From contig JALPQD010000411.1 of assembly GCA_023101885.1 (NCBI GenBank), positions 1,491,909 through 1,555,908 of the forward strand: a DNA stretch of 64,000 bases, in the 5' to 3' direction. Of the stretch, positions 12,834-24,772 are shown one piece after another (the stretch's first letter is position 1; each line of letters starts with the position of its first letter). The position numbers and the translations under genes were made by a program. A model generated the notes under the pieces. That model was given only the letters and a program-made list of their open reading frames with translations. It did not search any database and was not told the DNA's origin. The DNA comes from Typhlomys cinereus (taxonomy: Eukaryota > Chordata > Mammalia > Rodentia > Platacanthomyidae).

Positions 12834-13013
12834 TTCAGCAGCAATTGATTTCGAAAAGGTTAAAGGGCATTTTGAGTGAAAAATCAGAATGTTCACAATG
12901 CAAATGAATATGTCATTTGTATAAAACTTCTGTTCGTTAGTACCAGCATGATGAGGTTTGCACAATGATCATCACTGGCCGCATGGAAAATGGGAAAGAC
13001 CAGTTTGCTGGAA

Positions 13014-13018
<5 letters not shown>
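12834..13018 (+). repeat. Inverted duplication, arm A
   Basis: About 185 bp that recur in reverse complement at 14304-14488 with roughly 93% identity by eye, including shared blocks such as gcatttgagtg-type text around 12868-12890 and 'catggaaaatgggaaagacc' at 12983-13002. It runs directly into a (GA)n tract, just as arm B is preceded by a (CT)n tract. This is not a SINE or L1 that I recognise. Confidence 0.88.

Positions 13019-13066
<48 letters not shown>
13016..13066 (+). repeat. (GA)n microsatellite at the end of arm A
   Basis: Near-pure GA repeat with one AAAG interruption. It is the mirror counterpart of the (CT)n at 14246-14303 and so probably came with the inverted duplication. Confidence 0.95.
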
Positions 13067-13069
<3 letters not shown>

Positions 13070-13599
13070 TACTTGAAAAGAAGAGCAACTATAAGTAGGC
13101 CAGGGCCAAAGAGGACAATTTCAGATATGCAGTGCGCAAAGCAGATTTTCACATCATTCCGTGAAGCCTGATTTCTCACTTAGATGCAATTTCTGTTCTT
13201 CTAAAGTAACTTCACTCTGTTTTCAATCCCAAAGTTTCTTGTGCATGCCTAAACAATTAAGCATTAGCTACTGTCAAGTCTCCCGTAGCCTAATGGAACT
13301 GCAGAAACTGTAAAATACCCTGGGCTGCATCTATTTGACTGTGTGTTTGTTAAAGTGCGCCACAGGGTGGCTTGATCCACAGAACGTCATCTGATGCCCT
13401 CGGCCTTTTACATACCTGTCGCAAAAGCACAGAAAGTCACCTCTCCTGGAAGATACTTGGCATGCGGCACGACATGGTTAACACAAAGTCGTGTCGTGCT
13501 TCAGCTCTCTAGATGATTCTTTCTATGCAACGCAGCTTTGAACCTTTTGGCCTGTTTTCCCTACTGTGCCTCCAACCATTATCCTTCCACTCTGTTCTA

Positions 13600-13870
13600 C
13601 ATATTCGGTTCTACATGTAAGAGAGACCATCCAACAATTTATTTTCTTTCTGTGTCTGGCTTATTTCACTCAGCAAGATGTCCCACAATCCTATTCATGT
13701 TGTCAGACTATATATATTCCATTGTGCACATGCACAATTTCTGCACCCATTCATGCTCAGCTTTGGTGAATAATACTTCAATGAATATGGAATATCATAA
13801 GGTGCTGATTTCATTTCTGTTGGGTATTCATCCAGCAGAGGAATTGCGAGACCATATGATAACGTGATTT
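13600..13870 (-). mobile_element. Old L1 ORF2 C-terminal fragment
   Basis: Contains the diverged reverse of the conserved L1 ORF2 3' region: 'cttatttcactcagcaagatg', 'tattccattgtg', 'gaataatacttcaatgaatatg', 'gggtattcatccagcag' and 'accatatgata'. These correspond to the stretch encoding the C-terminal end of ORF2p. No open frame remains. Confidence 0.75.
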
Positions 13871-13881
13871 CCTAATCTTTT

Positions 13882-13995
13882 AAGCTACATGTGGTGGCCC
13901 GTCCACACATGTATTCCTGGCACTCAGAAAGACTGTGTGAGTTGGAGGTCAGCCTGGGCTATATAGTGAGATCCGGTTTCCAAAAGTCAAAGGTT
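13882..13995 (+). mobile_element. B1 SINE (7SL-derived)
   Basis: Diverged B1: 'catgtggtggcccgtccaca', 'tattcctggcactcagaaag', 'gagttggaggtcagcctggg' and 'tatatagtgagatccggttt' follow the B1 order. The clear B1 is one of the reasons for calling the window rodent. Confidence 0.85.
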
Positions 13996-14091
13996 ACTAG
14001 TAATGGAAGAAAAAGGTTCGAAATGGGGAAAGAAAAGGGTATGGAATTGGAGAATAATGTGTGAGAATTTTCTGTATTCATATCAGGGGTT

Positions 14092-14241
14092 AAATTCTTT
14101 GCTTCACAAGCCAAAACACCACATAAAAATGGCAGGTAGTAATGGCAGTGGTCTGTATTTCTGACCCTGGTGGGCAGAGCCTGAGAAACCCCAGAGCAAA
14201 GAAAAAAAGAGGTAGAACAACCCAGGAGGATTCAAGGCACT

Positions 14242-14303
<62 letters not shown>
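14092..14303 (+). mobile_element. tRNA-derived SINE with expanded (CT)n tail
   Basis: Lacks the first ~15 bases of the head (starts 'tcaggggttaaattctttgc'). It keeps the family body ('ggcagagcctgagaaacccc') and ends in a pure (CT)n of about 58 bases at 14246-14303. The same CT tail type occurs in the SINE at 26753. Confidence 0.82.
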
Positions 14304-14307
<4 letters not shown>

Positions 14308-14488
14308 AGCAAACTGGTCTTTCCCATTTTCCATGCGGCCAGTGATTAGTCATCGTGCAAACCTCATCATGCTGGGTCCTAACGAACAGAAGGTTTATAC
14401 AAATGACATATTCACTTTCATCGTGAACATTCTGATTTTTCACTCAAAATGCCCTTTAACCTTTCAAGATCGATTGCTGCTGGTACAT
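14304..14488 (-). repeat. Inverted duplication, arm B
   Basis: Reverse complement of arm A (12834-13018), with about a dozen mismatches and small indels. It begins right after the (CT)n tail of a SINE. The intervening spacer is about 1.29 kb. Confidence 0.88.
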
Positions 14489-14746
14489 ACAAATGTACAC
14501 ACATTCGTGCACACACAAATACAAACGAATAAAATAACAAATCATATGAAAAAGGATAATGGAGCAGAGTTTATTTAAAAACATTTCTTGTGTGTGTATG
14601 ATAAAAGAATGAATAAAAAATAACCAGTAGGGGAAAAAAGCCAAAGGCTGTCTTTTGAGAAATCTCTACACTTGTTTTCATATGGTTACACTAATTTACA
14701 TTCCCACCATCCGAGCACATCTGCATGCTCAGTATACTTACTTCTT

Positions 14747-14866
14747 ACAGTTTAGATGTAGAGTATTGCACAAAGACGCATGTGCTGAGGGCTTGACACC
14801 CCAAAGTATGAACCCATCTATGGATTCATGAATTGATGTTCCTAGTCTCTGTGTTTCAGGTTCACA

Positions 14867-14939
<73 letters not shown>

Positions 14940-15140
14940 CAGCCACTACCACAACCAACAGCAACAACAATCCCAACGGCAGCACCATCGGCAACGCCAC
15001 GAGAGGAAAGCTTCCTATGTTACATGTCCCTGTTGCCTTGGTGTTTGGCCTCACTTAAGGCTCAAGCTGGCGACCACGCTTCTGAATAAAAGCCACCCTA
15101 CTAGTACAACGCTAGTTATGTCCCAAGGTCATAAGATGCT
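14747..15140 (+). mobile_element. MLT1-type MaLR LTR with CT expansion
   Basis: Follows the MLT1 order: 'gtttagatgtagagtattgc', 'gacgcatgtgctgagggctt', a CT-rich central block that has expanded into a ~60-base (CT)n at 14874-14933, 'ccagccactaccac', then 'ctggcgaccacgcttctgaa' and 'aataaaagcc' (polyadenylation signal block). The CT run is therefore an expansion of a native LTR motif. Confidence 0.65.
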
Positions 15141-15464
15141 TTCAGTGAGAAGTCAGTTGATTAGAATGATCATTTATTGTTTTGCAAAAGAAATTTCATG
15201 GAATAAATCAAAACTTTGAAAAGGTCTTTCTGTCAAAGGTGAAAAATCTGGCCCGGGGACCTTTAAATTTTGTTTAAAGTTTTGATCATTGAAGAGAAAC
15301 TGCTTTTGAGTTAATTATTTTGGTGGGGAGGAATCCTGGGGGAAACTATATTCTTAGTAAGACCTTGTAGAACAAAACTTGAATTGTAGTAGTATTTTTG
15401 CAATTAGTACTTTTAGACAAACAGGTTGTGATTACCTACCAATGGGAATAGAAGTTCATGCATG

Positions 15465-15514
<50 letters not shown>

Positions 15515-16015
15515 TTCTTGTTGCATGCCAATAGACCTACAAATACTAAATTTTTGTGAATAGCTTGGTAAAATCACCACACATGTCCTACAAAGCTCTA
15601 ACTTTTAATTATTTTTTGTTCTAAATTGTTTGGACATCCTTAGACAATGTACTAGCTCAATGAAAGTTATTTAACTTCAACTTTTTGATGTGTATTTCAA
15701 AAGATTAAAAAAAAGAATTTTCTAATATATTCATAATGAAGAAAAAATAGTTAAGAAGAGAGATACATTCAACCTGATTTAAAAATTACACAAAACATGC
15801 ATGTATCATACATTGCATGGTACCTCCTAAATATATGTAATTTTATGTTTCACTTGAGCTGAAAACAAAATTTAAGTAAAAATACTTCAACTTTTATTCT
15901 AGAACCTTTTTGTAGATTGATGCTACTGAAAATCAAGGTGATAGGCAAAACTAGTTACATAATTTAGAGAACCAATACAATATGATAGATTCCTAAATCC
16001 CAAGGAAAACACTGT
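15141..16015. other. Unrecognised AT-rich sequence with a (CA)n
   Basis: No gene seen. A (CA)n microsatellite occupies about 15466-15512. The remainder is AT-rich and without a recognisable element. Confidence 0.5.
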
Positions 16016-16017
16016 TT

Positions 16018-16255
16018 GGACACGGCCCACTCTTAATTCCAGTCTTCGAAGGCACAGCCTGGGACTCTCCCTAGGAAGCTGACTCCTCAGATTAGCCCTG
16101 TCAGTTTAATAAGAGACCCGGCGTCAAAGAATAAAGTGGGAAAGTGGTCAAACTAGTTTTGGGATGTCAACCTCAGACTTACATACATGTGCACACAATG
16201 CACACACAAATACGTGCACTCATTCTGCACACACATAAACATGGGGGGAAAGCAA
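16018..16255 (+). mobile_element. B4/RSINE-like SINE
   Basis: Starts 'acacggcccactcttaattc' and passes through 'gcctgggactctccctagga' to a CA-rich tail around 16180-16240, the general plan of a diverged rodent B4-type element. Confidence 0.4.
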
Positions 16256-16257
16256 AA

Positions 16258-16330
16258 GGACCAGCGTAATGCTTGTCTAGCATGTGAGGCCCTGTACAGT
16301 TCTCCAGCACTGCCAGATAATTCAAAACAA
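16258..16330 (+). mobile_element. ID-like SINE fragment
   Basis: 'gtaatgcttgtctagcatgt' then 'gaggccctgtacagttctcc' and 'agcactgcc' match the ID element ('gcgcttgcctagcatg...gaggccctgggttcaatcc...agcacc') derived from tRNA-Ala/BC1. Confidence 0.6.
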
Positions 16331-17095
16331 TAATAACTTCAATATGGCAACAGCTTCAGGCCAAGTGTGAGACCTTTCTTGGCTCGATTTGTGTGGGCAC
16401 AAGGTCACGAGCCCATGAAACCATCTCTGTAAACGGAAAGAACTTGAAATTCACCCCGCAGAAGCAAAGTGGGGATGGAGGAGGGCAACATAAGCTCTAA
16501 TGAACATGAAATTCTATAACTATGCCCTGAACTCTCTCAACCTGTGAGAAGAGTATGCCAATGTTCCTATTTTTATTTGGATAAATTTAAAGTCAGTCTC
16601 AGAATAGAATGTAACTGAGAAGGCCTAAAGTTTTGAATCGTCTAAATTTGGTGAGCCATTCAAAAGAATTAAAAATAGAGATAATTTATTGGCAGGTTGT
16701 GTCACTGATATTTTTGTGAAAGAAAGATACTTGAGTAGAGGCCAGAATTACCTGAGAAAATATTTGGACTGAGTTATTTACACCTTCTAATATTTAAAAA
16801 ACTTTTTCTAAGACTAGTCTTTAGTTTTAAGAAAAGCTCTCCATTTCCAAGGTACTCCACACTACAGTGTTTTCTTCACTAAATATGGCATAATTTTCAA
16901 TGGAAGCATCGGTAGTATTAAACTCATTGCACCAAAATGCAGACATTTTATGGGGAGAGTTTAAAAGATAAAACTAGCAAAAAAAACACTTTTTAATGCA
17001 GAAAATAGCATGAAAGGCCAAGAGATTGGTTGAATTATGCATTAAGAATAATTATCCTGGTAAAGGTTTTTTTTCCATCTTCATGGGCTTATGGG
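16331..17095. other. Unrecognised sequence
   Basis: No coding frame, RNA gene or clear repeat seen. Confidence 0.5.
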
Positions 17096-17099
17096 GAAG

Positions 17100-17103
17100 G
17101 TGA

Positions 17104-17146
<43 letters not shown>

Positions 17147-17430
17147 CATTTTTGCTGTGTTGATACGTGTGTGTGCACATGTGTGTACACGTTGAGGCCC
17201 AAGGTTGATATCGGGACTCATTCTCCATCATTCTTCCACCTTATTTTTTTTGAGACAAGGTCTCTCAAAGAAAACCCAGACCTCACAGCAGGGTTAGTCT
17301 GGCTACTCAGCCTCTGCCTTCTGAGGCTGGATTGCAAGCAAACTGCCACATCCCTGTGGCACTTTGTGTGGACCAAACTACAGTCCTTCTGCTTGCTTGG
17401 CAAGCACTTTAACTTCTGAGCCCACGGCAA
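17100..17430 (-). mobile_element. B4/RSINE-like SINE with (TG)n
   Basis: A (TG)n tract (17105-17146) leads into 'cacgttgaggcccaaggttg', 'tttttttgagacaaggtctc' and 'ggctggattgcaagcaaact', ending 'caagcactttaacttctgag'. This is the reverse of a rodent B4/RSINE-type composite. Confidence 0.65.
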
Positions 17431-17889
17431 AACTTTTTAAATATTCAAATAATGCACATAAAGGAATTTTCAGATTGACTTTAATATATACAAATACTTA
17501 TTTCTTCAGAAGAACTTTATCTTTGATTCCCAATTGAGTTAGCTTGACAATGAAGATTAGCTGTCATACCTGGATGGTCATAGGTAACCTTAGCCTCTCC
17601 GAACGAAGCCTTGTCCACAGCTCCCGGTCAGCCACCCCTGCAGGAGGGAAACCAACAGACCTTCCTGACCTGTGCTGCTAGGCCAGCATGCTAGCATGCA
17701 GGTTACGTGTGTCCAATGCATTCTCAGCTGCAGTATTTTCAACTTCATCACCAAGTCAAAGAGTATCTATCTGTATTTAATCCTCCATGTATGCCCAACA
17801 TTACCAGCAGAGTTTACCTGACCACAAAGCCTATGGAAAGCAGCAATGTTGGTTTCAACCAATTTCACTGAGGACACTGAGTCTTCAAG
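17431..17889. other. Unrecognised sequence
   Basis: No gene or repeat recognised between two SINEs. Confidence 0.5.
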
Positions 17890-17905
17890 TGGTATAGCCA
17901 TTTTT

Positions 17906-17932
17906 TTAAATTTTTTTTATTATTTATTCACT

Positions 17933-17964
<32 letters not shown>

Positions 17965-18188
17965 CGTGTATATGTAGAACCACGGACAAATTCGGGAACC
18001 ACCATGGACGCCTCCACCTCCTCCTTGTTTACTCTGCCTCGGGATTCACAGGCTCCGCCCTACCAGGACCAGAAACGCAGGCTGCCCCCCCTTCTACCCG
18101 GCATCTATACGTGGGGTCTAGGATCCGAACTCGGGGACCTTCCACTTGCAAGGCAGAGGCTTAACCCCTGAGCCACCTCTCCAGCCCC
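17906..18188 (-). mobile_element. Young tRNA-derived SINE
   Basis: A 16-bp target-site duplication, tggtata(g/a)ccattttt, at 17890-17905 and 18189-18204 with one mismatch. Full-length reverse copy with T-rich tail complement, (TG)n, CpG-rich body and intact head complement at right. Confidence 0.95.
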
Positions 18189-18204
18189 TGGTATAACCAT
18201 TTTT

Positions 18205-20150
18205 AAAGTCACTTGGCTTCGAAAGAATCCCAAGATCTGACTTCCAGACCAACACACTTCAACCCAGCCGTAAGATGAGTTTGCCAAAAATTCTGATTTC
18301 ACAAACAAGTTGCTCAGTAATGTTTCTAGGAATGAACCCAAACCTCTAATGTAACCATCAAAAAAAAAAAAAAAAAAAAAAACCTGCTGCCTCTAAACAT
18401 GACTAATTTGTACTGCTTGTCACAGCTGATTATTTCATATCTTTGCTTTCTGACACTGTTAATTAGGAGCAACTTAAGGACGATTCATTCTCGAACAGTG
18501 ACCGGATTGCTCACCAGGTCGGCTCACAGCCCTGTGAGGATATCAAGAGATATCACATCTGGTTCTTGCTCCCTAGACCTCCTTGTGAGTCAGGAGCTGA
18601 GGGCACCGTCTGCCATGTTAGCTGGCCTTGTGTTAGTGGACCATTTCTGTCCTGAGTTGGTCAGGGGCAGTGTCTGGTGGAGTGGGAGGGGAAGAGAAGT
18701 AAGGAGAAAAATAGGAGAGAGAGGCTGGTGACCGTGAGCTTAGGTTGAAGCATCGCAACTCTGAGGAGCGCAAGGGCTTATAGTTTTGCCACAGATGTGA
18801 CCCTATATGTTACTTAGTTCTCCTACCCCCAGATATGCAACATGGGCATTATGGAGAGAGAAAAAAAGTGTTTACCAAGCTTTCTGGCAGAAAAACCCCC
18901 TCGACTTATGAAAATGTTTAATGTCATTTCACTATTATGTGCTATGGTCTGTATCTTTATTTACAATAAAGAAAGGCCAAGTGTTGTTTGAATAATTGGC
19001 TGAAGACATTTGCTCCAAAATGAATCATGAAATGTATTTCATCCCCAAATTTGACACTAGTGCAAAGATGTGCTTTGTCTTAATATCGTTCCCTTATAAA
19101 GAGGGACTTGACACCATAATGTTTAGGAACATTTACTTGGGATCCTACAAGGTCTGAGTGAGTCTGCAGGTATTTATGCGATATACGGAATCGTACTGTG
19201 GTGCTTCAGCGGGAGACTATGCATATGAGGAGAAGCCCGTATGCGGGAGTGAGCATCTCTTTAGTGGTAATATCCCCCATGGGCCAGGCCCAGAGACTCC
19301 CGGGAGATTTGCAGTGATTACTAAACAAGCGCAATTACTTTACGTTGCTGATACCAACTCATCTTGGCAGCCTGTGAAGGGATTTCTTGCAAAGTCATTG
19401 AAAGTCTGACTGTATAGCTCACTTCAAGGAAGCCTTCACACAAGACAAGTTCATACAAGATGAAGTTTTGTTACAAAGTCGGCAAAGAGAATTTTAGGAA
19501 ATTCCCTTTACCAAGCAGAAAGAAAAAAGATGGGATCCTCTGCTTTTTATCCTTGTCCCCTAAATTAGCTCTTCCTGGAGATGTAAACAGATCCCCCCTA
19601 AGAACCCAAGAGCAGTAAAGGGAACACTTTTTTTCTGAAATATCAAGCCTTTCACATATGCCAGGGTTTAATATGGCTAACATGTGGGGAGGATGGAAAG
19701 CTCACAATTAATCGTCTCCCCCTTTTGATGTCCCCCTTCCTCAAAGCCATGGTAACAATAGTGGCTGGGGCGATGCTATGGTGCCTGCCCCGATTCCTCT
19801 TCCAGAGGGAGGCCCCAGGCCCCAGCTGTTGGGGCACATTAGCTGCCATGGTTCACGGTTCAGTCTGCCTTCAAGCCATTCTCTCGGCCAGAGGGAGCGG
19901 CTGTGTCCAAGGCTGCAGCCTTCCCTGAGAGTAGCCTACGTTCAGTGATTCAGAGTTGGGGTACAGACCCTCAGGGGCCACCCAACTGTGGCATAATGCA
20001 GCTCCTCTGCCTACCCAATCCACTCCAAGCTCCCATGAATGGATCCTGCAAACACTTGTTCCCACATGAACTACGCATGTACATTTTCATCTCCGTGCAC
20101 ACGTCCCAGGCAATGTGACCTAAGACAATGATTATGGACACAGCGCCCAT
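18205..20150. other. Mostly unique sequence
   Basis: No recognisable gene or repeat apart from a poly(A) run at about 18360-18382. Short open frames such as 18399-18731 (+) show no domain. The stretch 19730-20120 is relatively GC-rich but has no coding signature. Confidence 0.5.
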
Positions 20151-20154
20151 AGTA

Positions 20155-20345
20155 CACTACGCACTACTCTTGAATGAGGCAGCATCTGCACATGGGGGTG
20201 ACTTGAATTGCATATTGTAGATATAGCTGAAGCTCAGAAAGATTGTGTTTCTTGCCTAAAAACCACACATCAAGAACGTCACCATATCGACATTCACCAA
20301 AAGGCCTCCTGCGCTCCTTGACCATTCTGGTGACCCTAGTCATGG
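20155..20345 (+). mobile_element. MIR-like ancient SINE
   Basis: The core phrase 'gctgaagctcagaaagattg' followed by 'cttgcctaaaaaccacacat' parallels the MIR core ('gaaactgaggctcagagagg' then 'cttgcccaaggtcacacagc'). Heavily diverged. Confidence 0.45.
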
Positions 20346-20373
20346 ATAGTCTTATCAACTGTAACTTTCAGTA

Positions 20374-20757
20374 GAGGGCTGAAGCAATCATAGTAGGACT
20401 TTGCATGCCCTGCGCCATGTCCATCACACTATTGACCTCACAAAGTCTAACATCGGCTAAAGACACCAAGATCCTTGGAGGCAAGGGATTGATGGCCACA
20501 GTAGTGTTCCTATGCTTAAGGGGAACACGAGAAAGGGTTCAGGGAAATGCCACTGGGTCCTTGTACGTCATCGGAAAGGAGGACCAAGAGGAGAGTCAGG
20601 CATACACAATAAAGGACTCTCTGGGAATTGGGGGGGAGGCACTGGGAGATGGGGAGGGAGGGAGGGGGAACAGGGGGTTCGGGGGGAGGAGGGGGGGAGG
20701 GAACTGGTCTACCTATTAAGTTTGTATGAGCGGAAATAATAATAAAAAAATGTAAAA
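20374..20757 (+). mobile_element. 5'-truncated young L1 3' end
   Basis: Same L1 3' UTR as at 4878: 'ggctgaagcaatcatagtag', the block around 'ccaagatccttggaggcaag', the G-rich polypurine tract (about 20628-20700), 'gtttgtatgagcggaaataa' and an A-rich tail. Target-site duplication not resolved by eye. Confidence 0.9.
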
Positions 20758-20989
20758 AAATTGCATCTTAAAGATGAATGGAGTGCAATTATCAGAAGGT
20801 GACATAAGGAACTTTCTTTTCTTTGGAGTAATAAATAAAAGTCCATAGTTTAGTTAATAATATACTAGTATCATTTTCCTGGTTTTGATGAATGCACTCA
20901 ATAGAACAAGATATTATTCCTGGGGGAAGTGGGGTGAAAGGGAGAGAGAAGCTGCTAATTTTGCCCTCTTTTAAAATATTTCAAAGTAA

Positions 20990-21225
20990 TGTTTAAAAAC
21001 TTTAAACAAATATTTATTCTTTCAAATTTTCATACATGTATATGATGTACTTTGATCATGTCTACTGAGCATCCCTAATTTCCACTTACCCAATACCCCC
21101 TTACCAACACATCTCTCTGCCAACTTCATGTCCTTTTTATCCTTTAATAACCAACTGAATTCAATTAGTGCTTCCTGTATGTGTATATCCAGATATATAG
21201 TGCCTTCCACTGGGATGAGACATAG
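20990..21225 (-). mobile_element. L1 (Lx-like) 3' end
   Basis: Reverse of the rodent L1 3' end type: 'ttcatacatgtatatgatgt', 'actttgatcatgtctactg', 'ccttttta...' and 'gaattcaattagtgcttcct'. This subfamily differs from the G-rich one. Confidence 0.65.
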
Positions 21226-21985
21226 GAGATTGTGCTCCTAAGAAAAATAACCACAGAAGGAATTGAACAATAATTGCTAAGGAATAGTATCAGTAATTCT
21301 CAAAAAGAACCAGTAGAATTGCTTTACTATGGCCTGATGTGACCTAAAGGAGTCCTTGTCCACTGAGAATAAAAGATGGGAGATTCTGATGAGCCCTAAG
21401 CTGTGATAGTTGCAGCTTCAAAAAAAAATATGCTGGACAGTAAACCCTGCTCCTCTCACAGTGCTCCAAAACAGTGGAGCACAATGGTCCTGTCAAATGC
21501 TTCCTTCACCATTTCTCATCCCAGCCCTAGATTCTAAACTGAAGCAAGGATACAAGGGCAGGGGTCCTATCATATGAACCTAGGCACCATTCTCTCTTGT
21601 CAGCCTCCAGGGCACCCACCTTGGACTGGCTTTCGACTACCACATGAGGATCTAAATCCCTCTTGGACCTCTAAGCTAAGGGATCAACCAGCTGGCCGGT
21701 GGCATCGCCTCAAAGCTACGGTCAAGAGCAGCTGTCCTGGCAGTCAGCCCAGGTTCTCTTTCCTGGGCGACACTGGTTGTCAGTCAGTTAAAGGCTCATG
21801 AGTCAGGGATGAAATAGAGGACAGAAGGAGGAAGGTGTGGGTGAAAAGGCTTTGGCATTGGGTAAGGGGGAGAGGACCACACCTGAAGGAGAGGAATTGT
21901 GTGAGAGAAGTGAGGCACACCTGGGCAATGATTGTTTGGGTCGAAACAAAACTCTAAAAGAAAACGAGCAGCAAAAGCAGAAATA
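21226..21985. other. Unrecognised sequence
   Basis: No gene recognised. It may include further degraded parts of the L1 3' end to its left. Confidence 0.4.
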
Positions 21986-21989
21986 GAAA

Positions 21990-22677
21990 GTGATGTTGCA
22001 TTAGACTGAAAAGCGTTTTACACAGCAGAGAATGAATGGACGCTCTCCTGGCTGGAAAGAAATATTTTCAAATCTGATAAGGACCTAATGCCCCCAACTC
22101 ATCAGGAGCTCCAACAACTCAATAGCAAGAAATCAAACAACCTGACAAGAAAAAAAAAAAAAAAAGGCAAAGAACTTTGGTGATGCCTGGGCTCGTCCAT
22201 TTGATGTGATTTGGAATCAGGTGAGGACACACATCTGTGCATGTCTGTGATGGTTTCCAGAGAAGCTACACTGAGGAGGGAAGAGCCATATTGAATGTGG
22301 ATGACCTGTTCCACAGGCTGGGGATACAGCCTAAGAGGGGAACAAAGACGTCCACCTGAGCCATCTCTCTGCTTCCTGACTGTGAGCACAAAATGATTAG
22401 CTGCCTCACTCTCCTCCGCCATGTTTTCTGTCATGATGAACTGCATCCCCTCAAACTAAGAGCTAAAGTGCAGCCTTCCTTCCTTGAGTTACTTTCATCA
22501 GTTATTTCACTGAAGCAAGAAAAAAAAATACAGACGTGAATGAACGTTCCTCAGTGGAAGACACAAACAGCTTATGAATGAATATACCAAGAATGCTTAA
22601 CCTCCCCAATCATGAGGAAATGCAAGTCAAACCCACATTGAGCTATCATTTTGAACCTGTTAGAATGGCTATTATTT
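21990..22677 (+). mobile_element. Old L1 ORF2 fragment split by an LTR
   Basis: Left part (to about 22148) contains 'cacagcagagaatgaatgga' and 'gagctccaacaactcaatag'. Right part (about 22525-22677) contains 'acagcttatgaatgaatata', 'caatcatgaggaaatgcaag' and 'ctgttagaatggctattatt'. Together they are consecutive pieces of the L1 ORF2 C-terminal region interrupted by the LTR at 22170-22512. Confidence 0.75.
22170..22512 (+). mobile_element. MaLR LTR (MLT1/MT type), solo
   Basis: Sits between two adjoining L1 pieces. It shows 'gagccatctctctgcttcct', 'ctcctccgccatgttttctg', 'catgatgaactgcatcccct' and 'gagttactttcatcagttat' near its end, matching the order of MaLR LTR 3' halves. Confidence 0.65.
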
Positions 22678-22681
22678 GGTT

Positions 22682-24290
22682 TCTGGAGTAAGACAGCTGA
22701 TTAGAGACTCCCTTCAGGTAACATGGTGAATGAGAAGCATCAAGATAATAAAGAACAGATGCTACTTTAAAGAAAGAAGGAAGAGCATTGGAGGCCACCC
22801 AGGGATACTCAACAGCTGGAAGAGCAGACAGGCAGAAGAAGGTTGGCCCAGTGAAAAGAAGCAAGAGGAGAGATTCCAGGCATGTGGCTCTGGGGGCAGA
22901 GTACAGACCTCTCATCCAAAAGGCGACACCAGGCAGTTCTTCCCACAGGATAAACACTCCCTTCCCCCTCCTCAACCCCCCCCCCCCCCGTTTTCAAAGG
23001 CTTGTATGCAGCTGGGATCTTGGGGAGACAGTGATGATGTGCAGGTCAGCAATGAAAGACCCACCTTGTCATTCCCTGTCTTAGAGGGCGCCACGTTGAG
23101 AAGGAGCCCGTAATTTAAGATTTAGCCACTGCCAGGGTCTGATAACAAGGACCAGTCACACATCAGGGAGCTAAGAGTCAACTTGCCAATGCTAAGGGGT
23201 AGAACAAAGTAGAGAGAAAAGGTCATGGAAGGGGAAGCTGGGTGGCAACAAGTCTAAAGTCTAGATGGCAGGAGATTCAGCTCAGGAGGTGAAGGGGACA
23301 GTGATAGCAGCCCTACCTTTGGTAGTTAGAGAGTCTACCACCTAAGGATGAGGGTGGAATTTGATAGCTCCAAGGCTGAAGTCTGTGGGTGGCCCAGCCT
23401 CTGGAATTCACTTGTTTGCCTTAAATTTCACGGCTGGCTGGACTGAGAATTCTGAGGCTCCGCCCACTGGCAGGGTGTTTAATGCTGAAAAGGTTTTGGA
23501 TGCACTAGCACTGGGAGTCCTGTGCAGATCTAAATGCTAAGCCTGCTTCTCCAATTCACAACGCATTTGGGAGACTCACCAGTTAAACCACGAGTCACTC
23601 CAAGTGTATAACTGTGGAGTCCTAGGAGTTTGGGAGAACCACAGACTGCACAGGTAAATGTGGGAACAGAAACTCCCAGTATACAAATAAGAGAAGCTTC
23701 TAAAGGGAAGACATCGTTGATGGGAATCTGGCACTTGACTGGTCCAGGCTCAGCACCATCCTACGTAGAAGAGATTTAGATTCAAGTGACATCTGCCCTG
23801 TCAAGTCTTTACCTACCCAACTCCAGGCAGGAAACAGAGAAAATATATCAACACTTTGCCTTTCTAGTTTTGCCTCTTATATTTCCTCTTTTATCTTTTT
23901 ACTATACTTTTAGGAGTATTTTGAAAAGTTTTTGTTCCTCTTATATTTATCAAATTTTATTTATACATTTTCTTCATTGAGAAATCAGATTTTCCAACTT
24001 TCTATTTTCTTTCTCTTTTCCTAACATTCTTCTGTTTCCCTCCTCTTTTTAGCCCTTTCTTTCTCTCCTTCCTTGCCCCCTTGCTTTATTTCATTCATTT
24101 ACTGTTTGTATTTTTATTTTACACCTTTCAACTTCATATCACATTCCACATTAATTTTGCCCTTACCTGCTTTATGGTCACAGATGGTGTGTTTGTGGTT
24201 TATAATTGATGTTAAGTGTGCTTCTAAGTTTTGTTTGGTGTAGTCACAACAATTCTATTTTCTTGTCTGAGTAGTACTAAGGGACACAGC
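22682..24290 (+). mobile_element. L1 5' UTR of old L1 (+)
   Basis: Begins 'ggagtaagacagctgattag', a diverged form of an L1 5' start. It is followed by GC-richer text with a C-run at 22977-22990 and then a T-rich part (23860-24240), and leads into ORF1-like sequence. Assigned chiefly by position before the ORF1 remnant. The stretch 23100-23780 has no independent feature that I recognise. Confidence 0.5.
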
Positions 24291-24701
24291 CCTCAACAGA
24301 AGGCTATTCACTAAGAAGATCCCCAAATAAAATCAGAAGAGATACCCATCCCAACAGACACACAAACTGCAATGCAGATTCAAAGAAATATGAAAAAATC
24401 AAGGCAACAAAATGCTTCCAAGAAGTTGTAAGACATGGTTGAGATGCTGGACAAATAATGCACAAATTTACTCCTAAAAATAATCAGTGACTTCAAGAAA
24501 TGAAACAAACAAGCAGATGAATTAATTCAATTCAGGCTGTAAATTTTAAAAAGTCAGCAATGAAGAACAGAAAATTAGCAACATGAATGGGAAATTCAGG
24601 GAAGAAATTGAGATATTAAAAAATCAAAACTCAATTAATAAAATTAAAAAACAGTAAAATGCTTTATCAATAAACTAAGTCAAACAGAAAAAAGAATGTT
24701 A

Positions 24702-24704
24702 GGA

Positions 24705-24772
<68 letters not shown>

